DNA of 64,000 bases, from the NCBI GenBank assembly GCA_023388055.1, contig JAEWGW010000023.1, positions 97,138-161,137 of the forward strand, in the 5' to 3' direction. Made by a program: the position numbers and the translations under genes. The notes beneath the pieces were generated by a model, which was not told where the DNA came from, searched no databases, and saw only the letters and a list, made by a program, of their open reading frames with translations. Below are positions 7,484-16,835 of the stretch, piece by piece. Position 1 is the stretch's first letter; each line of letters opens with the position of its first letter. The DNA comes from Bacillota bacterium. Lineage in GTDB: Bacteria > Bacillota > Bacilli > Paenibacillales > NBRC-103111.

Positions 7484-8734
7484 CTAATACCGCTCCGTTT
7501 TGTACCATTTCACTTCCCGTTTCAGGATCTGATCCTTGGCGAAATTATAGAGGCCGTATACGGCCACGACCATCCACATCTGGCAATAGGTAATGTACAT
7601 CAGCATAATGAGCCACAGGTTGGAGAGGGACATCTCCCCTCTTTCCGTGGTCAACGTTGTGAAGGTGCCTAACACAAACAGCAGAATAGCCAGCAGCCAT
7701 AACAGGGTGCTGATCCCGGCAATGGAGGTGTGGACATACCCCAACGCATGAAGGACCAGCAGGATATCGGAGGTGACAAGGGAACCCACTAACAGGAAAT
7801 AAATCGATATATAATACAGAATATCAAACCGGATTTTGCGGGCGGAGCGTTTAAACAAAAGCGGAATATTCTTCACAATCACATACACATTCCCCTTGGC
7901 CCAGCGGCTGCGCTGGCGGAACCATACCTTGACCGTCTGGGGCTCCTGTTCCCAGGTGACCGCTTTGGGCTGAAATTTGATCCGGTAGCCCATCATGTAA
8001 ATACGGAAGCTGATTTCCGTATCCTCGGCAATCGCCTTCACATCCCAGCCGCCCACTGCCTCTACAATGCTGCGCCGCATAATAAAGTTGGTGCCCGGAA
8101 TGGTGCACAGCCGGAACAGCTGCCAGCGTCCCGCCTGAGCCATCCATTGAAAGGAAAGGGTTTCAATATTAATAAACCGGGTGAGCATGCTGGCATCCCG
8201 GTTGCGGGTGCGGAATTTGCCGATAACCGCCCCTAACGTGGAATCTAAGGTGATTTCCGCAGCCAGGATACGAAGGGCATCCCGCTCCGGGGTATTGTCC
8301 GCATCATAGATGGCGATGAGCTCTCCACGGCTTTCCTGAAAGCCGATGTTCAGGGCATTGGATTTGCCTTTACCCCCTGTAATCTTGTCCGTGTTAATGA
8401 CCTTGAACTGCCGGTTGGGATAACGCCGCTGCACGTCGGCCAGCAGAGCGGCGCTATTGTCCGAGGAATTGTCATTGATGACAATAAGCTCATAACGGTC
8501 CGCCGGGTAATCAAAGGCCAGCAAGGATTCCACGGTCTGGACGATTACTTTACCCTCGTTGTGGGCCGGAACCAGAATCGAGACAAAGGGGTACTCCCCC
8601 TGCAGCTTGGGTGAGGGGCTGCGTTCGGTCCTTATGTAATAGATATACCCTGCAATAATCAACGCCACATTCACCAACAGCAATGACCAAATGGCCACCA
8701 CTGCCATAACCATCAGTAGATCTGGAAGCCTCAT
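7484..8734 (-). CDS. ydaM: Processive GT2 exopolysaccharide synthase (YdaM/PssC-like)
   Basis: 416 residues. An N-terminal membrane helix, then a GT-A domain with NDNSSD (87-93), DAD (144-146), the acidic AEDTE (236-240, catalytic base region) and QRSRW (274-278). The last is the QxxRW signature of processive beta-glycosyltransferases such as cellulose, hyaluronan and poly-GlcNAc synthases. Four or so C-terminal membrane helices would form the export channel. It should polymerise a sugar from a UDP-sugar donor; Listeria PssC makes an N-acetylmannosamine-based polymer, but donor choice here is unknown. Flanked 9 bp upstream by the DUF2334 gene and followed by the BcsB-like partner. Confidence 0.92.
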   Translation of the reverse strand: MRLPDLLMVMAVVAIWSLLLVNVALIIAGYIYYIRTERSPSPKLQGEYPFVSILVPAHNEGKVIVQTVESLLAFDYPADRYELIVINDNSSDNSAALLADVQRRYPNRQFKVINTDKITGGKGKSNALNIGFQESRGELIAIYDADNTPERDALRILAAEITLDSTLGAVIGKFRTRNRDASMLTRFINIETLSFQWMAQAGRWQLFRLCTIPGTNFIMRRSIVEAVGGWDVKAIAEDTEISFRIYMMGYRIKFQPKAVTWEQEPQTVKVWFRQRSRWAKGNVYVIVKNIPLLFKRSARKIRFDILYYISIYFLLVGSLVTSDILLVLHALGYVHTSIAGISTLLWLLAILLFVLGTFTTLTTERGEMSLSNLWLIMLMYITYCQMWMVVAVYGLYNFAKDQILKREVKWYKTERY

Positions 8735-8743
8735 ACCATACCC

Positions 8744-10150
8744 CTATTTCATGAATTTGCGCCGGTATAACCTTCTGCCCGCGGCGATGAATAACGTGAA
8801 TACAGCCAAAGCCCCTACAACCACGGCAAGAAAGATCTGATTCTGAGCCTGAAAAAAGCCTGTAAAGCTGGCCTTTTCCCGTTCTATATACGTGAAGTCT
8901 TCCTCCTGCCCATCATCTGAATCCCGGGTTTCCACGGCAAGAGGTGCCCCGTCAATCCTTACCTTGCCCCCTAAGGTGGAGGCCATATGGCTGGCCGTCC
9001 GGGTGGTGTGCTCCCGTTCCCGGTAATCGGCAAAAACGGCAGGGTACGCTTTCAGAGTTTTCACCAGAGCGTCCAGCTCCTTTTTACTCTCCGGGAAATC
9101 CAGCGTAACCGCTGTATCCACGGGATAGTTGGAGGTGGATTCCCTTAGCATTTCCCATTCATCCGGATTATCCAGGCTGATGCTGTATAAAGTGGACTGG
9201 AAATATTCAGCTTCTGTAGTCCGGGCTTGGTAAACAGGCAGATTGGTGCGGTTGGCATATAAAACAAGCGAATCGAAGAATGGCATTCCCTCTTCCCTGT
9301 AATGCCGGTCAAAGCTCCAATATTGCTCTGCTGCAATCCCCAGCGGGGCGGCCCCTTCCTGGAGCATCATATCAAGAAATGACGAAATTTGCTGATGTAA
9401 GGGATCTTTTCCTTCAGCAGGAGGTCCAAATACAGCGGGAGCTTCCATTAAAATGGCCCCTTGCCTCTGCTGAATATAACGGAGAGCAGCAGCATAACGT
9501 TTGGCAGCGGGGAACTGCAGGTTGTCCATGACCGGCCTGGCCCCTACTATAAAGGGAATACCCCCGGCGTACAGCTCATCCGCCAAGCTGTGCAAGAGCG
9601 AATAATCGGAAAAGGGAGTAAAGCCGCGGATCAGCACATACAGCTGTCCATGGCCTGGCACTCCCATCCACTCCCGAAGAAGCCGGGCCGTAACCAGCCG
9701 TCCCCATGCTCCAGCCTGAGGCGCTGGCCCATATTGGCGTACCGGGCTTTCTCCAGCATGTGCCAATGGGGGGCCGCCCAATTGCAGCATGCTGCCCGTG
9801 AACCCCTCCAGCTCCTGTACAAGCTCCGGACTGTGTGGCTTAATGGACGGGTCGAGGCAAAGAAGCAGCACTCGTTGATAGGAGGCCAAAGTGCCGGGTT
9901 GGTAGCCTGAGAGAGGCTCCACACGCACCTTAGCACCCAAGGACATCAGAAGGCGGGCTGTCGCATCCGTTTCATCTTTCTTAGCCGTATCCTTAGCCAG
10001 ACTGTCATACAAAAGCAGTACCGCACCGCCAACAGGAGCCTGCGGCTCACCCGCACCTAACGCCGGCGAAGCAGCCGGCATCCAAATACAAGCGCCCACT
10101 GCAAGAATTAGCAGAGGACGCAATATAAATTTTAACAGACCCACCGGCAT
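8744..10150 (-). CDS. ydaL: DUF2334 family membrane-anchored protein (YdaL-like)
   Basis: 468 residues. Signal sequence (about 1-32), a long extracytoplasmic region starting with a beta-strand/DSL segment (AVLLLYDSLAKD), and a single C-terminal membrane helix (about 436-458) with a basic tail. It resembles B. subtilis YdaL, whose family is distantly related to polysaccharide deacetylases (NodB fold). I do not see a convincing complete deacetylase metal triad, so the enzymatic role is open. Its ATG shares the final A of the preceding gene's TGA (TGATG), a sign of translational coupling. Role inferred from operon: modification or export of the nascent polymer. Confidence 0.75.
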   Translation of the reverse strand: MPVGLLKFILRPLLILAVGACIWMPAASPALGAGEPQAPVGGAVLLLYDSLAKDTAKKDETDATARLLMSLGAKVRVEPLSGYQPGTLASYQRVLLLCLDPSIKPHSPELVQELEGFTGSMLQLGGPPLAHAGESPVRQYGPAPQAGAWGRLVTARLLREWMGVPGHGQLYVLIRGFTPFSDYSLLHSLADELYAGGIPFIVGARPVMDNLQFPAAKRYAAALRYIQQRQGAILMEAPAVFGPPAEGKDPLHQQISSFLDMMLQEGAAPLGIAAEQYWSFDRHYREEGMPFFDSLVLYANRTNLPVYQARTTEAEYFQSTLYSISLDNPDEWEMLRESTSNYPVDTAVTLDFPESKKELDALVKTLKAYPAVFADYREREHTTRTASHMASTLGGKVRIDGAPLAVETRDSDDGQEEDFTYIEREKASFTGFFQAQNQIFLAVVVGALAVFTLFIAAGRRLYRRKFMK

Positions 10151-11712
10151 CAGGCATTCACACCTTTGTTGGAAATTGGGGGGTAAACGGTTGGTACATT
10201 TCCGGGAGCTTGGGGCGACGGCGTCTGGTCCGGCGTGAACCGGTACCCAAGCTCCTGACCGATGAGATCGGAGACCGCAAGCAAGCTTACCACATCAAAG
10301 CCAAGCGTGAACAGAAATTCATGCTTGGACAAATCCGCATCCCCCGCACCGATAATGGACACGATAATGCCCGAAAGTCCCATGCCCATGCCCGCAGCCA
10401 TTAAGGCTAGCTTTTGAATATGACGCATATCCCGGGCTTTGAGCGCCTGCACAAATCCGGGCGCATACAAGCCGGTTACAAGCAGCATCCAAATCACGAT
10501 AAACCCGAAGGTACGGGGAGCAGCTGCTTGCTTAAGAAGGCTATAAGCGGAGAAGAACCGGGTTTGTTCCCCAAACTCGAACCCCGCAGATTTCTCGAAG
10601 CTGCCCATAGCAGGGGGGCGAATGGTGAAGGCATTGCGAGCAGCTGCATTTAGCAGCGTCCCCAGCTCACTTGGGTGGGCTGCGTAATAAGCCGCGATGG
10701 AAACAAACCCGTATTTGCTATAAAATTGTTCGCCCATCTGGCTTCCATCCACCTCTACACTTGAGTAAGGCGCATAATAAATAGTGCCCTTCAGAAGTGC
10801 ATACTGCCGGTCCATGCCGAAGGCCTCCAGCGCCTTCTCGGGATTGTCCGTGGTCTGCAATACTCCCCGGGTCATGGCATGGTACTGATTAATATTTACG
10901 AAATCCTTGGGAATCCATACATACGTGGCAATTCCCGCGGCAAAAAGCAAAGCCAGCACCCCGCCTGCCGAGAACCGGAACAGCCTCTCCCGGCGCATAA
11001 ACAGCAGGGAAACCCCCGCCACTGCCAGAACAACCCCAACGGGAGCATTCTGCTGCTTGACGGTAATCAGGAGCAGGGCACTGACCGCAAACAGGCCAAG
11101 CAGCACATAGTCGTTATACCGCTTCCGGTAGAACAGCAGCCACGACGCCACCAGGAAAACCATCATGATCAACACAAGGCTTTCTCCAAAAAACGAGTTG
11201 AAATAAGCCGTGTAGGCAGTATCTCCAAGTACAAATACAGTTATGGCAGCGACAGCGTACCCCTTCAGCCGCGACATCCGGCAGGTCATCCCCTCCACCA
11301 GAAGATAGACTGCTGCCGTATACATAAGGGTCAGCAGCGCCGCCTGAATGCGGACATCGAATACGGTGGTGCTATAAACAAGCTTGTTCACCGCCAGAGC
11401 CAGTTGGATCAGCAGGGATTGGGATGAATAAAGCAGTGTGTCGTGCTCATTAAAATATTGAAAAATCCCGAATTCCCGGACAAAGTGACCCAGGTATTGG
11501 CTGTCATAATCCGGTTGGCTAAAATATACCCCGTTGCCGTAGAGGATCCGGTAGTAGTCTCCGTTATCGGCCATGCCCACGAAGGGTGGCACAAACAGAG
11601 CGAGCACCGTAATGATCAGGACGCCGGACGCTGCCAAAACCGCCGGTGAAACGAAACGGACCGCAAAAATTGCGGCCCGTTGTAACCCGGACGGTATGCG
11701 TGGAAAACCCAT
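10150..11712 (-). CDS. Polytopic membrane protein of the exopolysaccharide operon (GT-C/WsfD-like)
   Basis: 520 residues with about ten to twelve transmembrane segments and a first extracytoplasmic loop containing MADNGDYYR right after helix 1. An acidic loop in that position is typical of GT-C-fold transferases, which use lipid-linked sugar donors, and of WsfD-like hexose transferases. A role in decorating the polymer with a side sugar is therefore plausible but inferred. B. subtilis ydaJKLMN has no gene in this place, whereas Listeria pss operons do carry an extra membrane gene, so this operon resembles a hybrid of the two layouts. The C-terminal ~35 residues are Pro-rich and cytoplasmic. 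Confidence 0.65.
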   Translation of the reverse strand: MGFPRIPSGLQRAAIFAVRFVSPAVLAASGVLIITVLALFVPPFVGMADNGDYYRILYGNGVYFSQPDYDSQYLGHFVREFGIFQYFNEHDTLLYSSQSLLIQLALAVNKLVYSTTVFDVRIQAALLTLMYTAAVYLLVEGMTCRMSRLKGYAVAAITVFVLGDTAYTAYFNSFFGESLVLIMMVFLVASWLLFYRKRYNDYVLLGLFAVSALLLITVKQQNAPVGVVLAVAGVSLLFMRRERLFRFSAGGVLALLFAAGIATYVWIPKDFVNINQYHAMTRGVLQTTDNPEKALEAFGMDRQYALLKGTIYYAPYSSVEVDGSQMGEQFYSKYGFVSIAAYYAAHPSELGTLLNAAARNAFTIRPPAMGSFEKSAGFEFGEQTRFFSAYSLLKQAAAPRTFGFIVIWMLLVTGLYAPGFVQALKARDMRHIQKLALMAAGMGMGLSGIIVSIIGAGDADLSKHEFLFTLGFDVVSLLAVSDLIGQELGYRFTPDQTPSPQAPGNVPTVYPPISNKGVNA

Positions 11713-11734
11713 GCTGCATCACCCTCCATATTTA

Positions 11735-12880
11735 TTAGTAACGGTAGGCTAATAGGGCCATCAGGTTGTCGAAGGAATAAGCCTGGCCGCTTCCGGTATC
11801 GCCGAAGCCTCCATACAGAGGACTGGCGGGATCATCGACCCGGTAAGCCTGCATTCTTTTTACTGCCGCTTCATACAGCTCCTGATCCCGAGTTTCGGAG
11901 CCGATCATGGCCGCCAAAGCATAGATAGCGGTGGATTGAATATCGTTTTGCGGGTTCCCGGCAAGAGAATACGCTCCGAACAGGGCACCATGCAGCACCT
12001 CCTGCTTGATATAACGGAGGCTGGCTTCCGGAGCTTGGCCTATTTCGGCCAGAGAAAGAATGGTCAAAAGCGATTCTACTGTATGAATGGAGCCTGCTTC
12101 ATACGATTTGCTTTCATAATTGTACCTTGTCTGATAGAAGGGAAACAAGTCGGAAATGTACCCATTTGCGACAATTTTCTGCATTTTCTTCATCAAATCG
12201 GAATGATCCTTGGTCGGTAAAGGAAGCCTGCCCAGGGTCTTCAAATCTATATAGCATAAAGTAATAAATGGATTAGCTTTATCGTACGTCTCATCATAGA
12301 AATCCCGCATTTCCCCATCCGGGATATTGTACTTGGCAAAACGCAGCCCGTACTTGTCTGCCAGCGCCGTGTATGCCTTGTCCTCAAAAACCTCGCCCGC
12401 TTCATACAAGGCACGGATCATCCGCAGATCATCCACTGCCGCATTCAGCGGATACTGCTTGGAGAGCTTCGGACTGTACCGGTAGCTGAACAGCCGCTCC
12501 CGGTCAAACACCCGCTTGGCCTGCTCCCAGCCGGCTGCGAAGCCTTCCCGGTTGCGGGATAGTGCCTGGTAACGCAACAATAACGACGCCGACTCGCTTA
12601 ACACTTCAAATCCGGTCGCCTGCTCTTGGTTCTGTTCGGTGTCGATGGAATTGGTCCGGACGCCGTCCGGGCCGCTTAGCCGTTCGCGGATAAACCGGTG
12701 GAGCTGCTCCTCCTTGTCCGACCCACCCTTTATCTCGCCTCCGTAATAAGAAGTGGGAAGCATAGATTTGCCGGAGGCAGTGTCGCTGCCGGAGGACTCA
12801 CACCCGGTCCCCGCCAAAAGCAGGACCCCGGCTGTTACGACAACCGCGGCGCGTATGATTATTTTGTGGGCAGGCTTCAT
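11735..12880 (-). CDS. ydaJ: GH8-like lipoprotein, exopolysaccharide hydrolase (YdaJ/PssZ-like)
   Basis: 381 residues. Signal peptide with a lipobox ending at C27, a low-complexity tether, then an alpha/alpha-barrel domain like glycoside hydrolase family 8. The segment EVLSESASLLLRYQ (about 92-105) aligns with the region carrying the family's acidic catalytic residue, and AVDDLRMIRAL is typical of the YdaJ/PssZ group. Listeria PssZ degrades the polymer made by its own pss operon; the same editing or dispersal function is inferred here. First gene of the operon, with GAGGAGGG before the ATG. The divergent 166 bp to the YerB gene must hold the operon promoter. Confidence 0.83.
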   Translation of the reverse strand: MKPAHKIIIRAAVVVTAGVLLLAGTGCESSGSDTASGKSMLPTSYYGGEIKGGSDKEEQLHRFIRERLSGPDGVRTNSIDTEQNQEQATGFEVLSESASLLLRYQALSRNREGFAAGWEQAKRVFDRERLFSYRYSPKLSKQYPLNAAVDDLRMIRALYEAGEVFEDKAYTALADKYGLRFAKYNIPDGEMRDFYDETYDKANPFITLCYIDLKTLGRLPLPTKDHSDLMKKMQKIVANGYISDLFPFYQTRYNYESKSYEAGSIHTVESLLTILSLAEIGQAPEASLRYIKQEVLHGALFGAYSLAGNPQNDIQSTAIYALAAMIGSETRDQELYEAAVKRMQAYRVDDPASPLYGGFGDTGSGQAYSFDNLMALLAYRY

Positions 12881-13046
12881 GATAGCCCTCCTCTTTGGAT
12901 GTTGTGGTCAGACACATTCACTCGATGTCACCAAACGTTTCCATTTTTCAGTATACCCAACAGGATTCGGAGTGCTCCGCGGCGAAAAGGAAACAGACGA
13001 ATCCGTTGGGCGAGACCGCCCACAACAGAAATGAGGGCTGTCCCTG

Positions 13047-14132
13047 ATGGTTATGAACTTCCGCCACATGTCCCGCTTCCGTCTTCTGCTGATGGGAGCT
13101 TGCACCGCCGCCGTTCTGGCCGCTTGCGGCCAGACTGCCTCCCCCTACGGGGAGCCGGGGCTGCCCCCCGATGCTTCGCCTGCCGCTTCCATTGGCGCAA
13201 CGGCCGCACCTGCGACTCCTACTCCCGCTCCCTTTCGTTATCCCCTGACAGGGCTGGGGAGCCAGACCGAAATGGTAACACGCCCCTATATGGTCATGGT
13301 GGAAAATGCCCCCCAGGCCCGGCCGCAATCCGGTCTGCAGCAAGCCGACATCGTGTTCGAGATTCTGGCGGAGGGTGAAATCACCCGGTTCGTCAGCGTC
13401 TTCCAAAGCCAGCCTGCCGAGACCATCGGACCTGTGCGCAGCATTAGGCCGTACTTTGTGGAGCTGGGTGAAATGCTGGACGCCGTCATCGTCCATGCAG
13501 GCTGGAGCCAGGATGCCATGAACCTGCTGCAGAGTCACAAGCTGAATCATCTGGACCAGGTGTACGGGGATCATGCCTTCTACTGGCGGGCCACGGACCG
13601 CAAGGCACCGCATAATCTTTATACCTCCACCGCCAAAATTGCGGAAGGAGCCGAAGCCCGGAAATTCCGCAAGGAGTGGCAGCAAAAGGGGCTTTTGTTT
13701 ACTGCCCAAACAGGTGCCTCCTCTGCGGCTTCCAGCTCAGCCGGAACCACATCTCCAGCCACCCGTGTGCAGATTCCGTATATCCGGGGCTATGTAGTGT
13801 CCTATGACTATGATACCTCAAAAGGCACCTATTTGCGGAGTATGGATGGCCAGCCCCATAAGGACAAGGAAACCGGTGACCAGCTCCATACCCGCAATCT
13901 GCTGGTGCTGGAAACCAAACATGCCGTGCTGGACAAGGAAGGGCGCCGCAGCGTGAATGTCACCGGACCCGGCAAGGGAATGCTGATCCAGGAGGGTAAA
14001 GCCCTGGAGGTTACCTGGCGGCAGAAGGACGGCATGCTCCGGGTGTATGCAGGCGATTCGGAAGTACCCCTATTGCCCGGCAACACATGGGTGCAGGTGG
14101 TTCCAGAGGGATCTGCGCTGCAGATCGAATAA
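13047..14132 (+). CDS. yerB: YerB family lipoprotein (DUF3048)
   Basis: 361 residues. Signal peptide and lipobox (VLAACG, Cys near 27), a Pro/Ala/Thr-rich spacer, then the two-part DUF3048 domain with the characteristic GPVRSIRPYFVELG and HAGWS segments. The family is widespread in Bacillota and of undefined biochemical function, exposed on the outside of the membrane. A roughly 25-residue Ala/Ser/Thr insertion around 225-245 looks like a disordered loop. Start chosen at 13047 with AATGAGGG upstream; ATG 13053 is possible. Transcribed alone, ending at the hairpin at 14139. Confidence 0.88.
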   Translation: MVMNFRHMSRFRLLLMGACTAAVLAACGQTASPYGEPGLPPDASPAASIGATAAPATPTPAPFRYPLTGLGSQTEMVTRPYMVMVENAPQARPQSGLQQADIVFEILAEGEITRFVSVFQSQPAETIGPVRSIRPYFVELGEMLDAVIVHAGWSQDAMNLLQSHKLNHLDQVYGDHAFYWRATDRKAPHNLYTSTAKIAEGAEARKFRKEWQQKGLLFTAQTGASSAASSSAGTTSPATRVQIPYIRGYVVSYDYDTSKGTYLRSMDGQPHKDKETGDQLHTRNLLVLETKHAVLDKEGRRSVNVTGPGKGMLIQEGKALEVTWRQKDGMLRVYAGDSEVPLLPGNTWVQVVPEGSALQIE

Positions 14133-14138
14133 AAAGCA

Positions 14139-14165
14139 GGGCGCTCCGGCGCCCTTTCTCTATTT
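14139..14165 (+). terminator. Rho-independent terminator after yerB
   Basis: GGGCGC (14139-14144) and GCGCCC (14149-14154) form a six-pair stem with loop TCCG, followed by TTTCTCTATTTT. Confidence 0.85.
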
Positions 14166-14179
14166 TCGTCCATCCGTTT

Positions 14180-14200
14180 CCGCAATAATGCACATTTACA
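14180..14200 (+). promoter_or_regulatory. Candidate operator of the AraC regulator, site A, overlapping a -35
   Basis: CCGCAAT, then AAT, then GCACATTTACA. It matches sites at 16663 and 16723 upstream of the ABC-transporter genes (consensus CCGCAATNNNGNACATTTAC). TTTACA at its right end can serve as a -35 for TAAGAT 18 bp downstream. Overlap with -35 is the usual position for AraC-type activators, so autoregulation of the gene at 14326 is inferred. Confidence 0.6.
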
Positions 14201-14288
14201 TCCCAGCCGATAGGGTGCTAAGATAAACCTCTGAAGCCGCAGTCCTCCGGGGATAAACGTCTATCGGCGTCCTTCTTGAACCATAAAA

Positions 14289-14302
14289 TAAGAGCGCTTT
14301 CA
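14289..14302 (-). promoter_or_regulatory. cre-like catabolite repression site
   Basis: The minus-strand sequence TGAAAGCGCTCTTA differs from the CcpA site consensus TGWAANCGNTNWCA at one position. It lies 24-37 bp upstream of the AraC regulator start, suggesting glucose repression of locus 1. Confidence 0.5.
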
Positions 14303-14325
14303 CAAAAAAGAGGGAGGGAACCGGT

Positions 14326-16605
14326 ATGTTCCGTCACAGGTTTTTCGTCCGGATGTTCGGCGCCATTATGGCGCTGGTGATGGGTTATGCCCTGACGGCG
14401 GCGGGAGTCTTTTACTACAAGAACAACCAGCTGGCCACCCGCGACCTGGAATATGCCCAAAAGCAGATTCTGAAGCAGGCCGAAGGAAAGCTGGATACCT
14501 ATCTGATGGTCGCCTCCAATCTCATCCATCAGCTGCGGACTAACCCCAACATGCTGATGTACACCCAGCCGGGCCCCGCCCATCCTTATGCCGTTACACA
14601 GGTCCATCAGAATCTTGCGGATATGGTTGGGGCTTTTGCCAATTTCGGATACCGCATCGGCATTACCCGGCAGACCGAGGAGCTGGTGATTACGCCGGAG
14701 CATACGGTTGACCGTACCCGGTACTTTCAGGAGCTGGGACTCTCCCCGGAGGAAATCGGCAGCTGGGAGGGGTACGTAAACAGCAGCTCTACCGGGGCCT
14801 TTCTGGCTGTGCCCAAGCCGGCCGGACTGCAGGAGAGCGGTCGCAGCGGAACACTGACCCTGGTCCGCAAGGAACGGCTTAACGCCGAGCAAGCCTTTGT
14901 GGCGGTGCTGAGCTTAAGCGGGGAGCAGACCGCCTTTCCCCTGCAAACTCCTGCCGAGGAGGGCTTCGGCATTATCAGCCGGGAGGGTGTGGTGGCCTTC
15001 GAAACAGGCTTGCCGGAGAACCAGGCCAGAGAGCTGCTGGAATTAGCCGCTGCGCAAACCCCGGGCCAGGTCAACGGCTCCATTCAACAGGTGCAGAAAA
15101 ACGGCTACCTGGTTTATGCCGTTCCATCCACGGTTATGCGGGGCTGGAGCTACGTCTATTTTGTGCGGAGCCATACGCCGGGCCTGCTTGCGGACAAAGC
15201 CCTGCTCCAGGCGGCGGCGGTTTACTTGCTGCTGTGCCTGCTGGGAACCGCCCTGGCCCTGTTCCTCAGCCGCCGGATGGCCCGGCCTGTGTCCCGGCTG
15301 GTGCAGCTTTTCAGCGGGGGCTCCGGCGCCGGACCGGATCCCCGGGATGAGTTCGCTTTTGTCCATGAGGCAGCCTCCCGCATCCAGCTGACCAACCAGC
15401 GGCTGAAGCTGCTGCTGGATACCCACCAAGCGCCGCTGCGCTCCCACTTCATCCGGGAGCTCCTGAGCGGCACAATCCCCCGCCACCGGATGGAGGAAGG
15501 GCTGGCGGAGCATGGGCTGGCCGGGTTCAGCGGCCCCGTGCTGGCGGCGGTGCTGGAATTCTCCAGCTACCGGGAGCTGGCGGAGCGTTACTCCCGGGAG
15601 CTGGTGCTGGAGCTGAAGGCCCAGCTGGCGCTGATTCTCGCAGAGCGGCTGGCGCCGCTGGGGGCAGTGGAGATCGTGGAAGCCGATTACAGGAGCTTCA
15701 CGATTATTGCGGGCGCACAGGACCCGGAGAAGCTGAAGGAGCTGCTCGCCAAGGCCTTGGAGGAGATGAAAGCAGCCTCGGACATTCCCATGACCGCTGC
15801 CGTAGGACGCCCTGTTGATTCCATGGCGGAGCTGGAGCTTTCCTGCCGGAACGCCATCGAAATTCTGGAGCGGCGGTTTGCCGTTCCGGACCGGACGGTG
15901 CTCACCTGGGCGGATATGGACAGCGCCATTCAGGGAAGCTTCTACTATCCTACGGAGCTGGAGGGACAGCTCACAGACGCCCTGCTCCGGGGCAAGGAGC
16001 GGGAGGCGGAGGGCCTGCTGGAACGGGTGCTGGAGGAAAACCTCCACATACGCAGCCTGACCGATCAGGTGCTGGCCCAATTTCATGCCGCCGTGATGAC
16101 CACCGTCAACAGAATCATGCAGCAGATGGGCAAGAAGCCGGAGGACTTTTTCGGCTTGGGGCAGGTTGGTTATGACCGGCTCAAGACCTGTCCTCCCCGG
16201 GAAAAGCTGCGTCCCCTATTGGAGGAGCTGTTCGCCGCCGTGATGGCTTCGATCCGGCAGGTGTCCGGCTCCCAGGACCAAACTGTCATTCAAACCATGC
16301 TTCTGTATATCCAGGAGCATTACCGGGAGGACTTGTCCCTGCAGCATTTGGCGGAGCGCTTCAGCCTGTCTGCCGGATATGTAAGCGCCCTGTTCAAAAA
16401 TGGCACCGGCGAAAATTTCAAGGATTATCTGAACCTGTACCGGGTGCGCAGGGCCAAGGAAATTATGGCCAGGGAAACGGTCAAGATCCACGAGCTTGCC
16501 CTCCGGGTGGGCTGCACCAATTCCCACACCTTTATCCGCATGTTCAAAAAATACGAGGGTGTGCCGCCCGGACAATATCTGAAGGAGCATGAGGAGCAGC
16601 CGTAG
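14326..16605 (+). CDS. Membrane-anchored AraC family regulator (YesN-like), locus 1
   Basis: 759 residues. Membrane helix (about 8-29), extracytoplasmic sensing domain (30-295), second helix (about 298-317), then a cytoplasmic linker and a C-terminal AraC double helix-turn-helix (about 650-755) ending in the family motif FIRMFKKYEGVPPGQYL. The layout is that of one-component regulators in which an outside ligand or a binding protein signals directly to the DNA-binding domain. It heads a cluster with two permeases, a binding lipoprotein and a secreted carbohydrate-active protein, so it is the probable activator of that cluster. ATG at 14326 follows AGGGAGGGAA. Shared CCGCAAT-type sites occur before this gene and before the permeases. 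Confidence 0.92.
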   Translation: MFRHRFFVRMFGAIMALVMGYALTAAGVFYYKNNQLATRDLEYAQKQILKQAEGKLDTYLMVASNLIHQLRTNPNMLMYTQPGPAHPYAVTQVHQNLADMVGAFANFGYRIGITRQTEELVITPEHTVDRTRYFQELGLSPEEIGSWEGYVNSSSTGAFLAVPKPAGLQESGRSGTLTLVRKERLNAEQAFVAVLSLSGEQTAFPLQTPAEEGFGIISREGVVAFETGLPENQARELLELAAAQTPGQVNGSIQQVQKNGYLVYAVPSTVMRGWSYVYFVRSHTPGLLADKALLQAAAVYLLLCLLGTALALFLSRRMARPVSRLVQLFSGGSGAGPDPRDEFAFVHEAASRIQLTNQRLKLLLDTHQAPLRSHFIRELLSGTIPRHRMEEGLAEHGLAGFSGPVLAAVLEFSSYRELAERYSRELVLELKAQLALILAERLAPLGAVEIVEADYRSFTIIAGAQDPEKLKELLAKALEEMKAASDIPMTAAVGRPVDSMAELELSCRNAIEILERRFAVPDRTVLTWADMDSAIQGSFYYPTELEGQLTDALLRGKEREAEGLLERVLEENLHIRSLTDQVLAQFHAAVMTTVNRIMQQMGKKPEDFFGLGQVGYDRLKTCPPREKLRPLLEELFAAVMASIRQVSGSQDQTVIQTMLLYIQEHYREDLSLQHLAERFSLSAGYVSALFKNGTGENFKDYLNLYRVRRAKEIMARETVKIHELALRVGCTNSHTFIRMFKKYEGVPPGQYLKEHEEQP

Positions 16606-16662
16606 GGCTGCTTCTGGTGTTTGTATCCCGTGTGCAATATTGTGAACCCGCACATCCCCTAT

Positions 16663-16743
16663 CCGCAATTTTGCACATATCCGTGCACAGCCTTGCGCAA
16701 TCTGCAATTTTGGCAATACAATCCGCAATTCCGGACATTTACC
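16663..16743 (+). promoter_or_regulatory. Candidate operator pair (sites B and C) before the locus 1 ABC transporter
   Basis: Site B (16663-16683): CCGCAAT, TTT, GCACATATCCG. Site C (16723-16743): CCGCAAT, TCC, GGACATTTACC. Their starts are exactly 60 bp apart, near-integral helical turns, and both match site A at 14180. Further weaker GCAAT-containing copies lie around 16632 and 16694. The 230-bp gap between the regulator and the first permease is otherwise empty. Confidence 0.6.
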
Positions 16744-16835
16744 CTGTGCTCCAACCAGTGATAGTCTGAGCTTGCCCAGAACGGGTGAAGCGCTTACAAC
16801 ACATCCGGGACACACTCAAGGAAAGGAGGAACACC

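Noticed and set aside
12948..13709. Long minus-strand frame opposite the YerB gene
   Set aside because: Antisense shadow of a well-supported gene; no start signals or domain.
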